The translations under genes were made by a program, and so were the position numbers. From positions 1-58,954 of the forward strand of contig VFKN01000039.1 of assembly GCA_009885525.1 (NCBI GenBank): 58,954 bases of DNA, in the 5' to 3' direction. Position 1 is the first letter of the stretch, and every line of letters begins with the position of its first letter. Below the pieces are notes generated by a model, which was given only the letters and a program-made list of their open reading frames with translations, was not told the DNA's origin and did no database searches. Shown piece by piece: positions 42,273 through 51,210 of the stretch. This DNA comes from Anaerolineaceae bacterium. Lineage in GTDB: Bacteria > Chloroflexota > Anaerolineae > Anaerolineales > Villigracilaceae.

Positions 42273-44867
42273 TTAAATCGGCAGCCAGACGGCAAAAGTA
42301 GAACCTTTACCCGGTTCGCTTGATATTTCAATTGTACCGCCATGATCGGTGACAATGCCATAGGTGACGGAAAGTCCCAGGCCGGTGCCGCCGCTATCGC
42401 CTTTGGTGGTGAAGAATGGTTCGAAAACGCGCTCCTGATCTTCGGGGTTAATTCCCAAGCCGTTGTCTTTTACAGACATGACGACCCAATCGTGGTCGTC
42501 GCGTGCGGCAACGCAAGTGGAGACAAACATCTCACCGCCAACGGGCATGGCTTGCAGTGCGTTATGAATTAAATTCAACAAAACCTGTTTCATTTGGTTT
42601 GGATCAATGGATGCCCATGCCAATTGCTCGTCAAGTTCGAGATGCAACCTTACACCGTTGGTTTTGATGAGATGCCGCGTGAGCGCAATGACATCGTTAA
42701 CAACTTCGTTCAAGTTGGCGCGGATGCGTGCGCGCTCGCCCTGGCGCGAGAAATCCAACAGACGGCGCACAACACCACTGGCGCGGCGCGCTTCACGCAG
42801 TACCATTTCCAATTCTTCGCGATGCGGGGATGTCTGTTCCAATTCACCGACCACGATCTCAGAAAAGCCAATAACCGTGGTGAGCGGATTGTTCAACTCG
42901 TGCGCAATGCCTGCCGCCATTTCACCCACCGCCGCGAGTTTGGCTGCCTGCAAAAGTTTATTTTCAGCAGCGCGCTGCGCTTCCATACGGGCGTTGAGCT
43001 CGATCTCAATGGCGCGCAGCTGGCGGATGGTCTCTTGTAGTTTTTGATATTGATTCGCGCTGGAGATCACAGAAGCAAGGATACCCGCGAGGGATTCCAT
43101 TGCGATCAGGTCGTTGCCTATAAAGGCATTGGCTTCACGGCTTTCCACATCGATGATACCGAGAATATTTTCGCCGTCTTTCAAGGCGACGCAAATTTCA
43201 GAACGCGCCTCCCAGCCTTTGATGGGTTTATGTAACTTATCCTGTCGCGCGTCGTTGACCAGAATACTTTCGCCGGTCTGTGAGACCTTGCCCGTGACAC
43301 CTTCGCTGCGGATAAATTGTCCACCTGCCAGCGCTTTTTGCACCACATCCGTGTGTGTACCGCCGATACCTTGAATGCTGAATTTACCTTCATCATCTTT
43401 TAACAAAATAACGGCGAGTTCATATTTAAAGTAACGCGCAACCAAATCGGCGGAGATAAATGCGACCTCTTTTTTATCGTTCAAGCCGATCACTTGCTGC
43501 ACTACTTCGTGGATGAGTCCCAAACTGCGCGCGCGTCCTTCCGCTTCTTCGCGCAAACGCGTGTATTCGATCAACCCCGCAAGATGGCTGGTGATAACGA
43601 CCATCAGGTGTTCATCGTATTGACTGAAGGCTTCGGCGCGTAAATTCTCGATGATCAAAACGCCGATTGCCTGCCCGCGATATTTAAGCGGAACGATCAG
43701 CAGCGAGCGCGCGCCTTTATGAATGGGGACGAAACCCTCTTTGAGCGTATCCTCCACGCGGCGCACGCGGCCTTCTTTTAGTACAGGGTCAATCGAATGT
43801 CCTGAAAGCGGAACGTTGATGACATTCATCTTGCCTTCGAACATACGGTAATCGCGCAAGATGTGCCCGTCACCGGAGCGCAGGAAGAGCGCGATCAACT
43901 CAGTGTTAAACGCGCGCGATAACAAACCAAACATGCGCCGCGCAATTTGATCCAAATTTTGAGCGGAAGAAACCGTGAGGACGAAATCGTTCAGCAAGCC
44001 GAGTCTTCTCAGGTGGGCTGCCATCTCGGAGAATGTGACGAGTACTTCGATGGAAGGCGAAACACGCGCGGATAATTCGCGCAGCTGGCCCATCTCGGCG
44101 CGCGAGAATTCCTTTTGCCGCCAAATCGCGACGACGCCGATCAACCGCTGACCGATGATAAGCGGCAGGCAAATCCAAATTTGATTCGGTTTGAGCGCGC
44201 CGTGCGGAAGGTTATCCCAATTGGGTTGCCCGCGTGTGATAACAACTTCCGCGAGTGAACGATTGACACGGCGCAAAATCGGATTTGAATCGATCAGCAG
44301 CGAAATATTTTGCGCGCTCGCGTCATTCCACTCGGCTTGAATATCGAGCAATTCACCGCGGCGGATGGCGATCCATGCGCCCTGACAGTTCACAGATTGC
44401 ACATAGGTATTGAGTATTTTTTCGACGGCAAGGGGAAGATCGGAAGCGAGACCGGATTGCAGATCGGGCAGGAAGGGTTGATCAGGCAGGACCGATTTAC
44501 TCGATAAGAGCGAGGCAATCAACTTCCATACGCGTTGGGCATTGACGGTTTGTTTATCCGCGCCGACCAGAAGCACTTGCGATACGCCGGCAATCGGAAA
44601 GGCGAAGAAGCGTTTTGCATCAAGTTTAATATCCAATGGGATGGAACTGGAGCGGGCGTAGCCCCCACTGAGCGAGCCGCACAACCATGCATCAATAGAC
44701 GAGCGCGCCATTAACGACATCAACTCATTTTGCGCGGGCCTGCTCAAATGGTATGATGCGTGCAAAATCCACGCGCCGCCGACGCGTTCGGCAAGCACAG
44801 CCCATTTGGCTTCGGAAAGCTGCGCAGCATCCTTGAGCTGAATTTCAATACTGGTTTCAGTTTGCAT
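42273..44867 (-). CDS. soluble GAF-domain histidine kinase
   Basis: The 864-residue protein lacks membrane helices. Its N-terminal 250 residues hold a divergent GAF-like region (ILRRVNRSLAEVVITRGQPN, LPLIIGQRLIGVVAIW). Two clearer GAF domains follow at about 285-440 (VPLKYRGQAIGVLIIEN) and 445-620 (GVTGKVSQTGESILVNDARQ, GIIDVESREANAF). HisKA has H656 in GIAHELNNPLTT; HATPase has NGLGINPEDQ and GGTGLGLSVTYG. This is a complete NtrB-like kinase with no receiver. It faces away from the zinc-ribbon gene across a 63-bp divergent promoter region. Its regulator could be the winged-helix protein at 39816; a palindrome separates it from the next kinase gene. Confidence 0.9.
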   Translation of the reverse strand: MQTETSIEIQLKDAAQLSEAKWAVLAERVGGAWILHASYHLSRPAQNELMSLMARSSIDAWLCGSLSGGYARSSSIPLDIKLDAKRFFAFPIAGVSQVLLVGADKQTVNAQRVWKLIASLLSSKSVLPDQPFLPDLQSGLASDLPLAVEKILNTYVQSVNCQGAWIAIRRGELLDIQAEWNDASAQNISLLIDSNPILRRVNRSLAEVVITRGQPNWDNLPHGALKPNQIWICLPLIIGQRLIGVVAIWRQKEFSRAEMGQLRELSARVSPSIEVLVTFSEMAAHLRRLGLLNDFVLTVSSAQNLDQIARRMFGLLSRAFNTELIALFLRSGDGHILRDYRMFEGKMNVINVPLSGHSIDPVLKEGRVRRVEDTLKEGFVPIHKGARSLLIVPLKYRGQAIGVLIIENLRAEAFSQYDEHLMVVITSHLAGLIEYTRLREEAEGRARSLGLIHEVVQQVIGLNDKKEVAFISADLVARYFKYELAVILLKDDEGKFSIQGIGGTHTDVVQKALAGGQFIRSEGVTGKVSQTGESILVNDARQDKLHKPIKGWEARSEICVALKDGENILGIIDVESREANAFIGNDLIAMESLAGILASVISSANQYQKLQETIRQLRAIEIELNARMEAQRAAENKLLQAAKLAAVGEMAAGIAHELNNPLTTVIGFSEIVVGELEQTSPHREELEMVLREARRASGVVRRLLDFSRQGERARIRANLNEVVNDVIALTRHLIKTNGVRLHLELDEQLAWASIDPNQMKQVLLNLIHNALQAMPVGGEMFVSTCVAARDDHDWVVMSVKDNGLGINPEDQERVFEPFFTTKGDSGGTGLGLSVTYGIVTDHGGTIEISSEPGKGSTFAVWLPI

Positions 44868-44880
44868 GAATATATATCAA

Positions 44881-44886
44881 ATTATA
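44881..44886 (-). promoter_or_regulatory. candidate -10 box for the minus-strand kinase
   Basis: The minus strand reads TATAAT here. Transcription would begin a few bases before the ATG at 44867, leaving a leader of under 10 nt with no Shine-Dalgarno sequence. TTAAGG at 44904-44909 is a poor -35 match. Confidence 0.45.
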
Positions 44887-44916
44887 CATTATCAATCTCT
44901 ATTCCTTAATTTCGTA

Positions 44917-44922
44917 TATAAT
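44917..44922 (+). promoter_or_regulatory. candidate -10 box giving a leaderless zinc-ribbon mRNA
   Basis: TATAAT ends 8 nt before the ATG at 44931, so initiation at the usual distance would fall on or within two bases of the start codon. No Shine-Dalgarno sequence lies between them. A good -35 box is not visible. Confidence 0.5.
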
Positions 44923-44930
44923 TCAACACT

Positions 44931-45629
44931 ATGAGCGCCTCGCTGGGATTGTTTCGTCTGCAACAAGTAGATCGACAAATTGACCGTACCCGTTCGCATC
45001 TTGACGCGATCCATCAGGCACTTGAAAATGATGTTGAGTTACGAACCACACGCAAGCAACTGGAAACCGCGCAAGCCGATCACTTCCATGCAAACAACAG
45101 CCTCAAAAATATCGAAGCCGAAGCGAATGCTCAAAAAATAAAAATAGAGCAAGCCGAATCCAGTTTATATGGCGGCAGTGTAAAGAATCCAAAAGAACTG
45201 CAAGACCTGCAAAAAGATATTGTCTTGCTCAAGAAACGCCTGGTCACATTGGAAGAACGCGAGCTGGAAGCCATGCTGCTGCTGGAAAAAGCAGAGAACG
45301 TTTTGCAAAACGCAAAAACTGATCTCGAGTTGTTCCAGGCGAAGCGCGGCAATGAACATAAAAAATTATTCGAAGAGCAAACAACATACACAACTGAGAT
45401 CGAACGATTGAGCGAAGAACGCAGTGCCGCACTTGCGCCGATCCAAAATGATTTATTCGAAATTTATGAAAATCTTCGCAAGGAAAAACGCGGCGTGGCC
45501 GTCACCGAAGTGATTGACAATACCTGCGCTTTATGCGGCGCAAACCTGAATGCTGCTCTTCAGCAAAACGCGCGTTCTTCAAAACTGGCTCATTGCCCAT
45601 CCTGTGCGCGAATCCTATATGCTAACTAA
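44931..45629 (+). CDS. C4 zinc-ribbon coiled-coil protein (COG1579-like)
   Basis: The 232-residue protein is a long charged coiled-coil hairpin (about residues 5-185) with the turn motif SLYGGSVKNPKELQDLQ, followed by a C-terminal four-cysteine zinc ribbon (CALCGANL and CPSCARIL). This matches the widespread bacterial family of C4-type zinc-ribbon proteins, thought to bind nucleic acids or proteins, with no firm role. The KNPKEL turn is the family's most conserved part and is intact here. It is followed after 3 nt by the NACHT-type gene, so the two are likely co-transcribed from the promoter at 44917. Confidence 0.85.
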   Translation: MSASLGLFRLQQVDRQIDRTRSHLDAIHQALENDVELRTTRKQLETAQADHFHANNSLKNIEAEANAQKIKIEQAESSLYGGSVKNPKELQDLQKDIVLLKKRLVTLEERELEAMLLLEKAENVLQNAKTDLELFQAKRGNEHKKLFEEQTTYTTEIERLSEERSAALAPIQNDLFEIYENLRKEKRGVAVTEVIDNTCALCGANLNAALQQNARSSKLAHCPSCARILYAN

Positions 45630-45632
45630 TCC

Positions 45633-48152
45633 ATGTTAATTGACCCCCTTTCATTTTTTGTAGGCTTTATAACCGCATCCATCTTCTGGTGGCTGATGGC
45701 GAAAGCTCGCCCCATGTGGGCTGAAATGAGAGAGGGACTCAAAGACCGACAGGAAGTCGTACAGGCACGCAAAACAAGCTCCGTTGAAGAAAATCATCGC
45801 CGCATCACTTTGCGCCGCGCACAGGGAATGCACCTCGCCGCGCCGCTCTTCGCGCTGGATGAAATCCTGCAAGAACCGCTATTGATCGCCCCCCCGCAGA
45901 TCGTAGACCCCGGCTCGCCGCAGCCTAGTGAAGATGTTATTTCGCAGACTCTTCCCTACCTGCCCGCGTGGCCTGAAATCGCAGCCGCATACTACGCGCC
46001 CACATTCACACTTTCACAAGCGATATCAGGTAACGCAAATATCGTCATCATCGGGCAGCCTGGCACAGGCAAGACAGTGGCGCTGGCGCATCTTGCATCG
46101 CTCGCCGCGAATCGTAGCGAGCAACTCACGGGCGCATTGCAAGATATGGTGCCTTTCCTTGTTCACGTTGCCGATCTTAATCTGCCCATTTCAGATCCCA
46201 AGAATGCCCTTGCGCCGATCATTAATGCGGCAGCTGAACACGCTCCCCTGCTTGACCTGAACCGCCTCCCTGTTTTTTTTGAAAACACATTCAAAAGCGG
46301 AGCAGCTTTACTGCTCGTAGATGGCTTTGATGAAATTCCATCAGAAGCCCAGCAGGCTGTCACCGATTATTTCAAAGCCCTCATCAAGGGTTATCCCAAA
46401 ACGCGCATCGTCACAACAGGCGCACCCGAATATCTCGACGGATTGATCAGTCTTGGCTTTGCGCCGCTTGCACTCATGACATGGTCAGCGCTGCAAAGCG
46501 ACAAGTTCATTGAACATTGGGGCAATCTTTGGTCGCAAACGGTAGAGATGGAAACCTGGGCACAAACTGGATCTGAAAAAATAGACCCGCTGATCCTTAA
46601 CACCTGGTTGAAATCCAGCAACGCGAATCTATCTCCGCTTGAATTGACTCTCAAAACATGGGGAGCATACGCGGGCGACATTCTCGGGCCGCACGTACTG
46701 GAAGTTATCGCGACACATATCCGCCGCATCGTGCCCGCGAATACTCCACTCGCTGCGCTGGAGACTCTCGCGATGCAGATGATGTTAAGCGCGCAGCCCG
46801 TATTCGATCCGCGAAAAGCGCGCGATTGGGTCAAATCCTTTGAATCACCAGATGAAAAAACAGAGAGCGAATCGGCTCCAGAGACAACGGAAGATGCGAA
46901 ACCGAAAAAAGTAAAGAAGAACGAAAGAGTGATCGTCCCCACTACTTCTTCAGGTGTGATCGGCAAAATGGCAGCCAGCGGATTGTTGATTGCGTATCCC
47001 AACAACAAGATGCGTTTCAGTCATTCCGTTTTTGCGGCGTATCTGGCGGGGCGCGCATTGACCAATTACAACGCCGATGAAACCTTGCTCAAACAGCCGG
47101 ATTGGTCGGGCAAATATTTGACCATGCGGTACTTAGCTGCGCAAGGCGATGTAAGCAATCTCGTCCAGGCACTTTTGGAATTTTCAAGTATGCCCATGCA
47201 GCGCCCATTATTTGCGGCAGCACGCTGGCTGCGCGATGCGCCCAGAAACGCTCCGTGGCGCGGAAAATTATTTGGCGCGCTGGCATCTATCCTGCAAACG
47301 GAATCGCTTCCGCTTAATCTGCGCGGACAGGCGATGGCTGCTTTTGTATTCAGCAACGATCCGAGCGCGCTGGCTCTCTTCCGGCAATTATCTACCATGC
47401 CTTCATTTGAGCTGGTTCAACTTGCTGTTTTGGGTTCCGGCGCGGCACGCGATTCAAAATCGGTGGAAGTATTAACTCGCGCAATAGACGCGCCCAGTTT
47501 ATCCGTCCGCCGCGCAGTATGCATGGCGTTGGTTTCCATCGGCACCAATGAATCGCTCGAAGTCGTGGCGCATACTCTGCTTAATGGCGACGAAGATATT
47601 CGCCGCGCCGCCGCAGAAGCACTCGCAAATGACCCGCAAGAAGGATACGCCATGCTGCGCGACGGCATCACCATAAGCGATATTCTCCTGCGCCGCTCGG
47701 TCGTATACGGCTTGGGTAGAGTCAATGAGCCGTGGGCAAACGAGATACTGCAAAAAGTGCAAATAGAAGACGATCAATGGGTTGTCCGCAATGCCGCCAC
47801 CGAAGTGCTGGATGCAAACGCAAACGCAGGCATGAATGCGCCGCGAAAATTAAAAGCGCCTTCAGAATCTCCGTGGCTGGTTGAGTTTGCCGCCAAACAA
47901 GGCATGGGCATTTCGCCCGGCACGCCTGCAACTGACATTCTCTTGCAGGGGCTTAAAAGCGAAGATGTAAATATCCGCCTTGCTGTGCTGCCATATCTCA
48001 AATATACGCCCAGCGAAAATGTAATCGCGGAAATGTACAGCGTAATGTATTCAGACGATATGGAACTGCGCGAAGCGGCATTCAACATTCTCTGGGAGCT
48101 CAGCGCAGCCGGCGTCAAACTTCCAAATCCTGTTCAATATGGGTACAACTAA
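45633..48152 (+). CDS. membrane-anchored NACHT-like NTPase with HEAT-like repeats
   Basis: The 839-residue protein has one N-terminal membrane helix (about 6-23, SFFVGFITASIFWWLM), so the bulk is probably cytoplasmic. A STAND/NACHT-like NTPase domain follows: Walker A GQPGTGKT at 141-148 and a Walker B-like LLLVDGFDEIP at about 226-236, with an acidic pair typical of NACHT proteins. A helical middle holds a low-complexity KKVKKNE patch at about 415-430. The C-terminal part (about 560-830) is built of HEAT/PBS-lyase-like helical repeats (SVRRAVCMALVSIG, DIRRAAAEALAND, WVVRNAATEVLDANA). STAND NTPases switch when a ligand binds the repeat region, and several act in phage defence. No effector domain such as a nuclease or TIR is recognisable, so a housekeeping signalling role is equally possible. 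Confidence 0.78.
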   Translation: MLIDPLSFFVGFITASIFWWLMAKARPMWAEMREGLKDRQEVVQARKTSSVEENHRRITLRRAQGMHLAAPLFALDEILQEPLLIAPPQIVDPGSPQPSEDVISQTLPYLPAWPEIAAAYYAPTFTLSQAISGNANIVIIGQPGTGKTVALAHLASLAANRSEQLTGALQDMVPFLVHVADLNLPISDPKNALAPIINAAAEHAPLLDLNRLPVFFENTFKSGAALLLVDGFDEIPSEAQQAVTDYFKALIKGYPKTRIVTTGAPEYLDGLISLGFAPLALMTWSALQSDKFIEHWGNLWSQTVEMETWAQTGSEKIDPLILNTWLKSSNANLSPLELTLKTWGAYAGDILGPHVLEVIATHIRRIVPANTPLAALETLAMQMMLSAQPVFDPRKARDWVKSFESPDEKTESESAPETTEDAKPKKVKKNERVIVPTTSSGVIGKMAASGLLIAYPNNKMRFSHSVFAAYLAGRALTNYNADETLLKQPDWSGKYLTMRYLAAQGDVSNLVQALLEFSSMPMQRPLFAAARWLRDAPRNAPWRGKLFGALASILQTESLPLNLRGQAMAAFVFSNDPSALALFRQLSTMPSFELVQLAVLGSGAARDSKSVEVLTRAIDAPSLSVRRAVCMALVSIGTNESLEVVAHTLLNGDEDIRRAAAEALANDPQEGYAMLRDGITISDILLRRSVVYGLGRVNEPWANEILQKVQIEDDQWVVRNAATEVLDANANAGMNAPRKLKAPSESPWLVEFAAKQGMGISPGTPATDILLQGLKSEDVNIRLAVLPYLKYTPSENVIAEMYSVMYSDDMELREAAFNILWELSAAGVKLPNPVQYGYN

Positions 48153-48154
48153 TT

Positions 48155-49684
48155 ATGCTTATTACAAATGCAAACATCATTACCTGGGAATCAAATAACC
48201 GCGTTTTGGAAAATTATGCGATCTACATTGAAAAAGATCGCATCAAAGAAATTGGCACAACAAAATCACTGACCGCGAAATATCCAAAGGTTAAAGCAAT
48301 GGATGCGCGCGGACAGTACGTGATGCCCGGCGGAATTTGCGCGCACACGCATTTCTACAGCGCGTTTGCACGCGGCATGGCAATTCCCGGAACTGCGCCG
48401 AAAGACTTCCCCGAAATTTTACAGAAACTCTGGTGGCCTCTTGATCGTTCATTGGATGCGGAAGCAGTGCGATATTCCGCGCTGGCCTGTCTCGTGGACG
48501 CGATTAAGCACGGCACCACGACTCTCATCGACCACCATGCTTCACCCAACGCGATTGACGGCTCGCTCGATCAGATCGCAGACGCAGTGGATAAAAGCGG
48601 ATTGCGCGGCGTGCTGTGTTACGAAGTGACCGACCGCGACGGTCAGGATAAAGCCAACGCGGGCATTAATGAAAACGTCCGCTTCTTGAAACGATTGGCG
48701 GAAAATCCAAATCCGCGGCTGGCCGGGACATTTGGTTTACACGCCAGCCTCACACTTTCAGGTATCACACTGCAAGCCTGCCGCGCGGCTGCGCCCGAAG
48801 GGACAGGTTTTCACATCCACACTGCCGAACATGAATCAGATGAATACGACAGTCTGAACAAAAGCCAGATGCGCGTGATTGATCGGCTACAAAAGCACGG
48901 CATTCTCGGCCCCAACACCATCGCCGCGCATGGAGTCAATTTTGATGCGCGTGAAATGGAAATCTTAAAAGAAACCGGCACATGGCTCACACATCAGCCG
49001 CGCTCGAATATGAATAACGGCGTCGGCGTCGCACAGATCGAATCCATGATGAGACTTGGAATCAAAGTCGGCCTCGGCAACGATGGCTTCACCAACTCAA
49101 TGTGGGATGAATGGAAGACCGCGTATCTGCTCCACAAAATCGAGCACCGCGATCCGCGCCGCATGGGCGGATATGACGTGCAGCAAATGGCAATCTACAA
49201 CAACGCCGCGCTCGCCAATCAATTCTTCCCCGCCGCGCCCATTGGGCAGATCACCCCGGGCGCAGCCGCCGATATCATCTTCGTGGACTATCATCCCTTC
49301 ACGCCCTTAACCGCGGGCAATCTTCCGTGGCACATCATCTTCGGTTTTCAGCAAAGCATGGTGACCACGACCATCGTCGCCGGAAAAATATTGATGAAAG
49401 ACCGCGAACTGCTCACGCTGGATGAAAAAGAGATTGCCGCGCGCGCAAGAGAAATCGCGCCGCGAATTTGGAGACGCTACGAAGAAGAAGTGTCGAAAGT
49501 TTTCGGCACCGAAGTTTCCACATCCAAGAATAAAGCACCCGAAGTTATCCGCGAGGTCGCTGAACCCGAAGATACACCCAAACCGCCAAAAGCGATTCAA
49601 GAGAAGACTCATCCAAAGGGATCAAAGCAAGACATGATCGACGCGATTAAACGTTTGAAAGAAAAAAATGCGGGCAGCTCTTAA
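48155..49684 (+). CDS. ssnA: SsnA-like amidohydrolase/aminohydrolase
   Basis: The 509-residue protein is a metal-dependent amidohydrolase. The metal ligands are visible: H-x-H in GGICAHTHFYSAFARG, a histidine in FHIHTAEHE, a histidine in TIAAHGVNF and the aspartate in GLGNDGFTNSMWDE. The segments LIDHHASPNAIDGSLDQI and PRSNMNNGVG closely resemble SsnA, a putative aminohydrolase linked to purine or selenium-dependent hydroxylase clusters in enterobacteria. The substrate is unproven. About 55 C-terminal residues, rich in K, E and P, extend beyond the usual end. It starts 2 nt after the NACHT gene. It could also be a related deaminase (guanine or triazine type); the selenium-linked partner genes are absent. 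Confidence 0.75.
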   Translation: MLITNANIITWESNNRVLENYAIYIEKDRIKEIGTTKSLTAKYPKVKAMDARGQYVMPGGICAHTHFYSAFARGMAIPGTAPKDFPEILQKLWWPLDRSLDAEAVRYSALACLVDAIKHGTTTLIDHHASPNAIDGSLDQIADAVDKSGLRGVLCYEVTDRDGQDKANAGINENVRFLKRLAENPNPRLAGTFGLHASLTLSGITLQACRAAAPEGTGFHIHTAEHESDEYDSLNKSQMRVIDRLQKHGILGPNTIAAHGVNFDAREMEILKETGTWLTHQPRSNMNNGVGVAQIESMMRLGIKVGLGNDGFTNSMWDEWKTAYLLHKIEHRDPRRMGGYDVQQMAIYNNAALANQFFPAAPIGQITPGAAADIIFVDYHPFTPLTAGNLPWHIIFGFQQSMVTTTIVAGKILMKDRELLTLDEKEIAARAREIAPRIWRRYEEEVSKVFGTEVSTSKNKAPEVIREVAEPEDTPKPPKAIQEKTHPKGSKQDMIDAIKRLKEKNAGSS

Positions 49685-49735
49685 TCAATATTCTTAATTA
49701 CACGTTCGATATTTTGATACTTTACAGGAGACTTC

Positions 49736-50410
49736 ATGACCGAATCACATCTCTTACTATCCATCGCTGTATTAGGCGGAACAGGCAAGGAAGGCAAAGG
49801 ACTCGCTTATCGCTGGGCAAAGGCTGGATATCTGGTTCGCATTGGCTCGCGTGACGCGGAAAAAGCGAAGACCGCCGCGCAAGAGGTTCAAGGCATGTTG
49901 GGCGAAGGAAGTTCCGTCGAAGGGATGACCAACCTCGAAGCCGCACAACGGGCGAATATTGTTGTGCTGACAGTTCCATATTCAGCACACCGTTCCACGC
50001 TTGAATCGGTCAAAGACGAATTGAAAGGAAAAATCCTTGTGGATGTGACCGTTCCGCTTGTGCCGCCGAAAGTCGCAACGGTGCAAATGCCTGCCGCCGG
50101 TTCAGCCGCACAGGAAGCGAAGGAAATCGTTGGGGATGACGTACAGGTCTGCGCTGCTTTCCAAAATATCTCACACGAGCATTTACTCGATAACGCAGAT
50201 GTTGAATGTGATGTACTGGTCACAGGCACCAGCAAGGACGCCCGCGCCGAGGTAATCAAACTTGTTGAAGCCGCAGGACTCAAAGGCTGGGATGCAGGCC
50301 CCATTGAAAACTCGGTGGTTATCGAAGGAATGACGAGCGTATTGATCGGCATCAATAAAAAATACGGTTCAACACACGCCGGCATCAAAATTACAGGTGT
50401 TCAACGTTAG
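49736..50410 (+). CDS. npdG: NADPH-dependent F420 reductase
   Basis: The 224-residue protein has a Rossmann fold with the nucleotide loop AVLGGTGKEGKGLAYRWA and a following IGSRD that suits NADPH. It continues VVLTVPYSAH, ILVDVTVPLVPP and AFQNISHEHL, all typical of F420H2:NADP oxidoreductases. The enzyme moves hydride between NADP(H) and coenzyme F420, supplying reduced F420 to F420-dependent enzymes. AGGAG lies about 7 nt before the ATG. It leads a run of F420 biosynthesis and F420-dependent genes, which strongly supports the call. Confidence 0.92.
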   Translation: MTESHLLLSIAVLGGTGKEGKGLAYRWAKAGYLVRIGSRDAEKAKTAAQEVQGMLGEGSSVEGMTNLEAAQRANIVVLTVPYSAHRSTLESVKDELKGKILVDVTVPLVPPKVATVQMPAAGSAAQEAKEIVGDDVQVCAAFQNISHEHLLDNADVECDVLVTGTSKDARAEVIKLVEAAGLKGWDAGPIENSVVIEGMTSVLIGINKKYGSTHAGIKITGVQR

Positions 50411-50424
50411 AACGTTTAAACGTT
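50411..50424. repeat. 14-bp perfect palindrome after npdG
   Basis: AACGTTTAAACGTT lies directly after the npdG stop and before the cofE start. It could be a small operator or repeat remnant; a hairpin this AT-rich is weak. Confidence 0.4.
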
Positions 50425-50438
50425 TCAACCTGCAACTC

Positions 50439-51200
50439 ATGACCCTTTCTTTAACTTCACTTAAGAACATTCCCTTTATCCGTCAAGGCGACAACTTGGC
50501 GGATATTCTTGTTAACTCTCTGCGCGAAACAAACATCGAGTTGCAGGATGACGACATCCTCGTCCTTGCGCAAAAAATTGTCAGCAAAACCGAAGGACAG
50601 ATGGTCAATCTTCAAACGGTTACGCCGTCGGCGCACGCGCTTGAACTCGCAGAAAAATCCGGGAAAGATCCGCGTATTGCGGAACTCATACTAAAAGAAA
50701 GTAATGAAATATTACGAGTACGCTTTGGCTCAGTCGTTGTAGAACACAGGCTTGGATTTGTATGCGCCAACGCAGGCATTGACCAATCCAACGTTAAAGG
50801 GGATGAAGACAGCGAGTACGCTTTACTGCTACCCGTTGACCCCGACAAATCTGCAAAAGAAATTCGCGATGCGCTCGAAAAAATAACAAACAAAAAAATC
50901 GGCGTGATGATCATCGACTCGCACGGACGCGCGTGGCGCATCGGCACCGTGGGAATTTGTATCGGCTTAAGCGGCATCCCCGCGTTGATCGATGAGCGTG
51001 GCTGGCAGGATCTTTTCGGTTACACACTCAAAATCACCGTAGTCGGCGTAGCAGATGAACTCGCCGCCGCCGCGTCGCTGATGATGGGACAAGCCGCCGA
51101 AGGCACACCCGTAGTGCACGTGCGCGGCTTTCCATACCCGCTTGGCGAAGGCTCGCTCAAAGAATTAATCCGCCCGAAAGAACAGGATATGTTCCGCTAA
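50439..51200 (+). CDS. cofE: coenzyme F420:L-glutamate ligase
   Basis: The 253-residue protein matches CofE, which adds glutamates to F420-0 using GTP. Visible landmarks are LVLAQKIVSKTEGQMV near the N-terminus, VCANAGIDQSNV, DSHGRAWRIGTVGICIG and the C-terminal VVHVRGFPYPLGEGSLKEL. ATG 50439 is chosen because the family sequence begins there; a GTG at 50397 would extend the protein through the palindrome with residues that do not fit. The C-terminal nitroreductase domain found in actinobacterial FbiB is absent, but a separate nitroreductase gene lies two genes downstream. Confidence 0.92.
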   Translation: MTLSLTSLKNIPFIRQGDNLADILVNSLRETNIELQDDDILVLAQKIVSKTEGQMVNLQTVTPSAHALELAEKSGKDPRIAELILKESNEILRVRFGSVVVEHRLGFVCANAGIDQSNVKGDEDSEYALLLPVDPDKSAKEIRDALEKITNKKIGVMIIDSHGRAWRIGTVGICIGLSGIPALIDERGWQDLFGYTLKITVVGVADELAAAASLMMGQAAEGTPVVHVRGFPYPLGEGSLKELIRPKEQDMFR

Positions 51201-51210
51201 CGAGGTCAAC

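Noticed and set aside
50397..50438. longer N-terminus for cofE from GTG
   Set aside because: The extra codons cross a palindrome and do not resemble the family; ATG 50439 fits.
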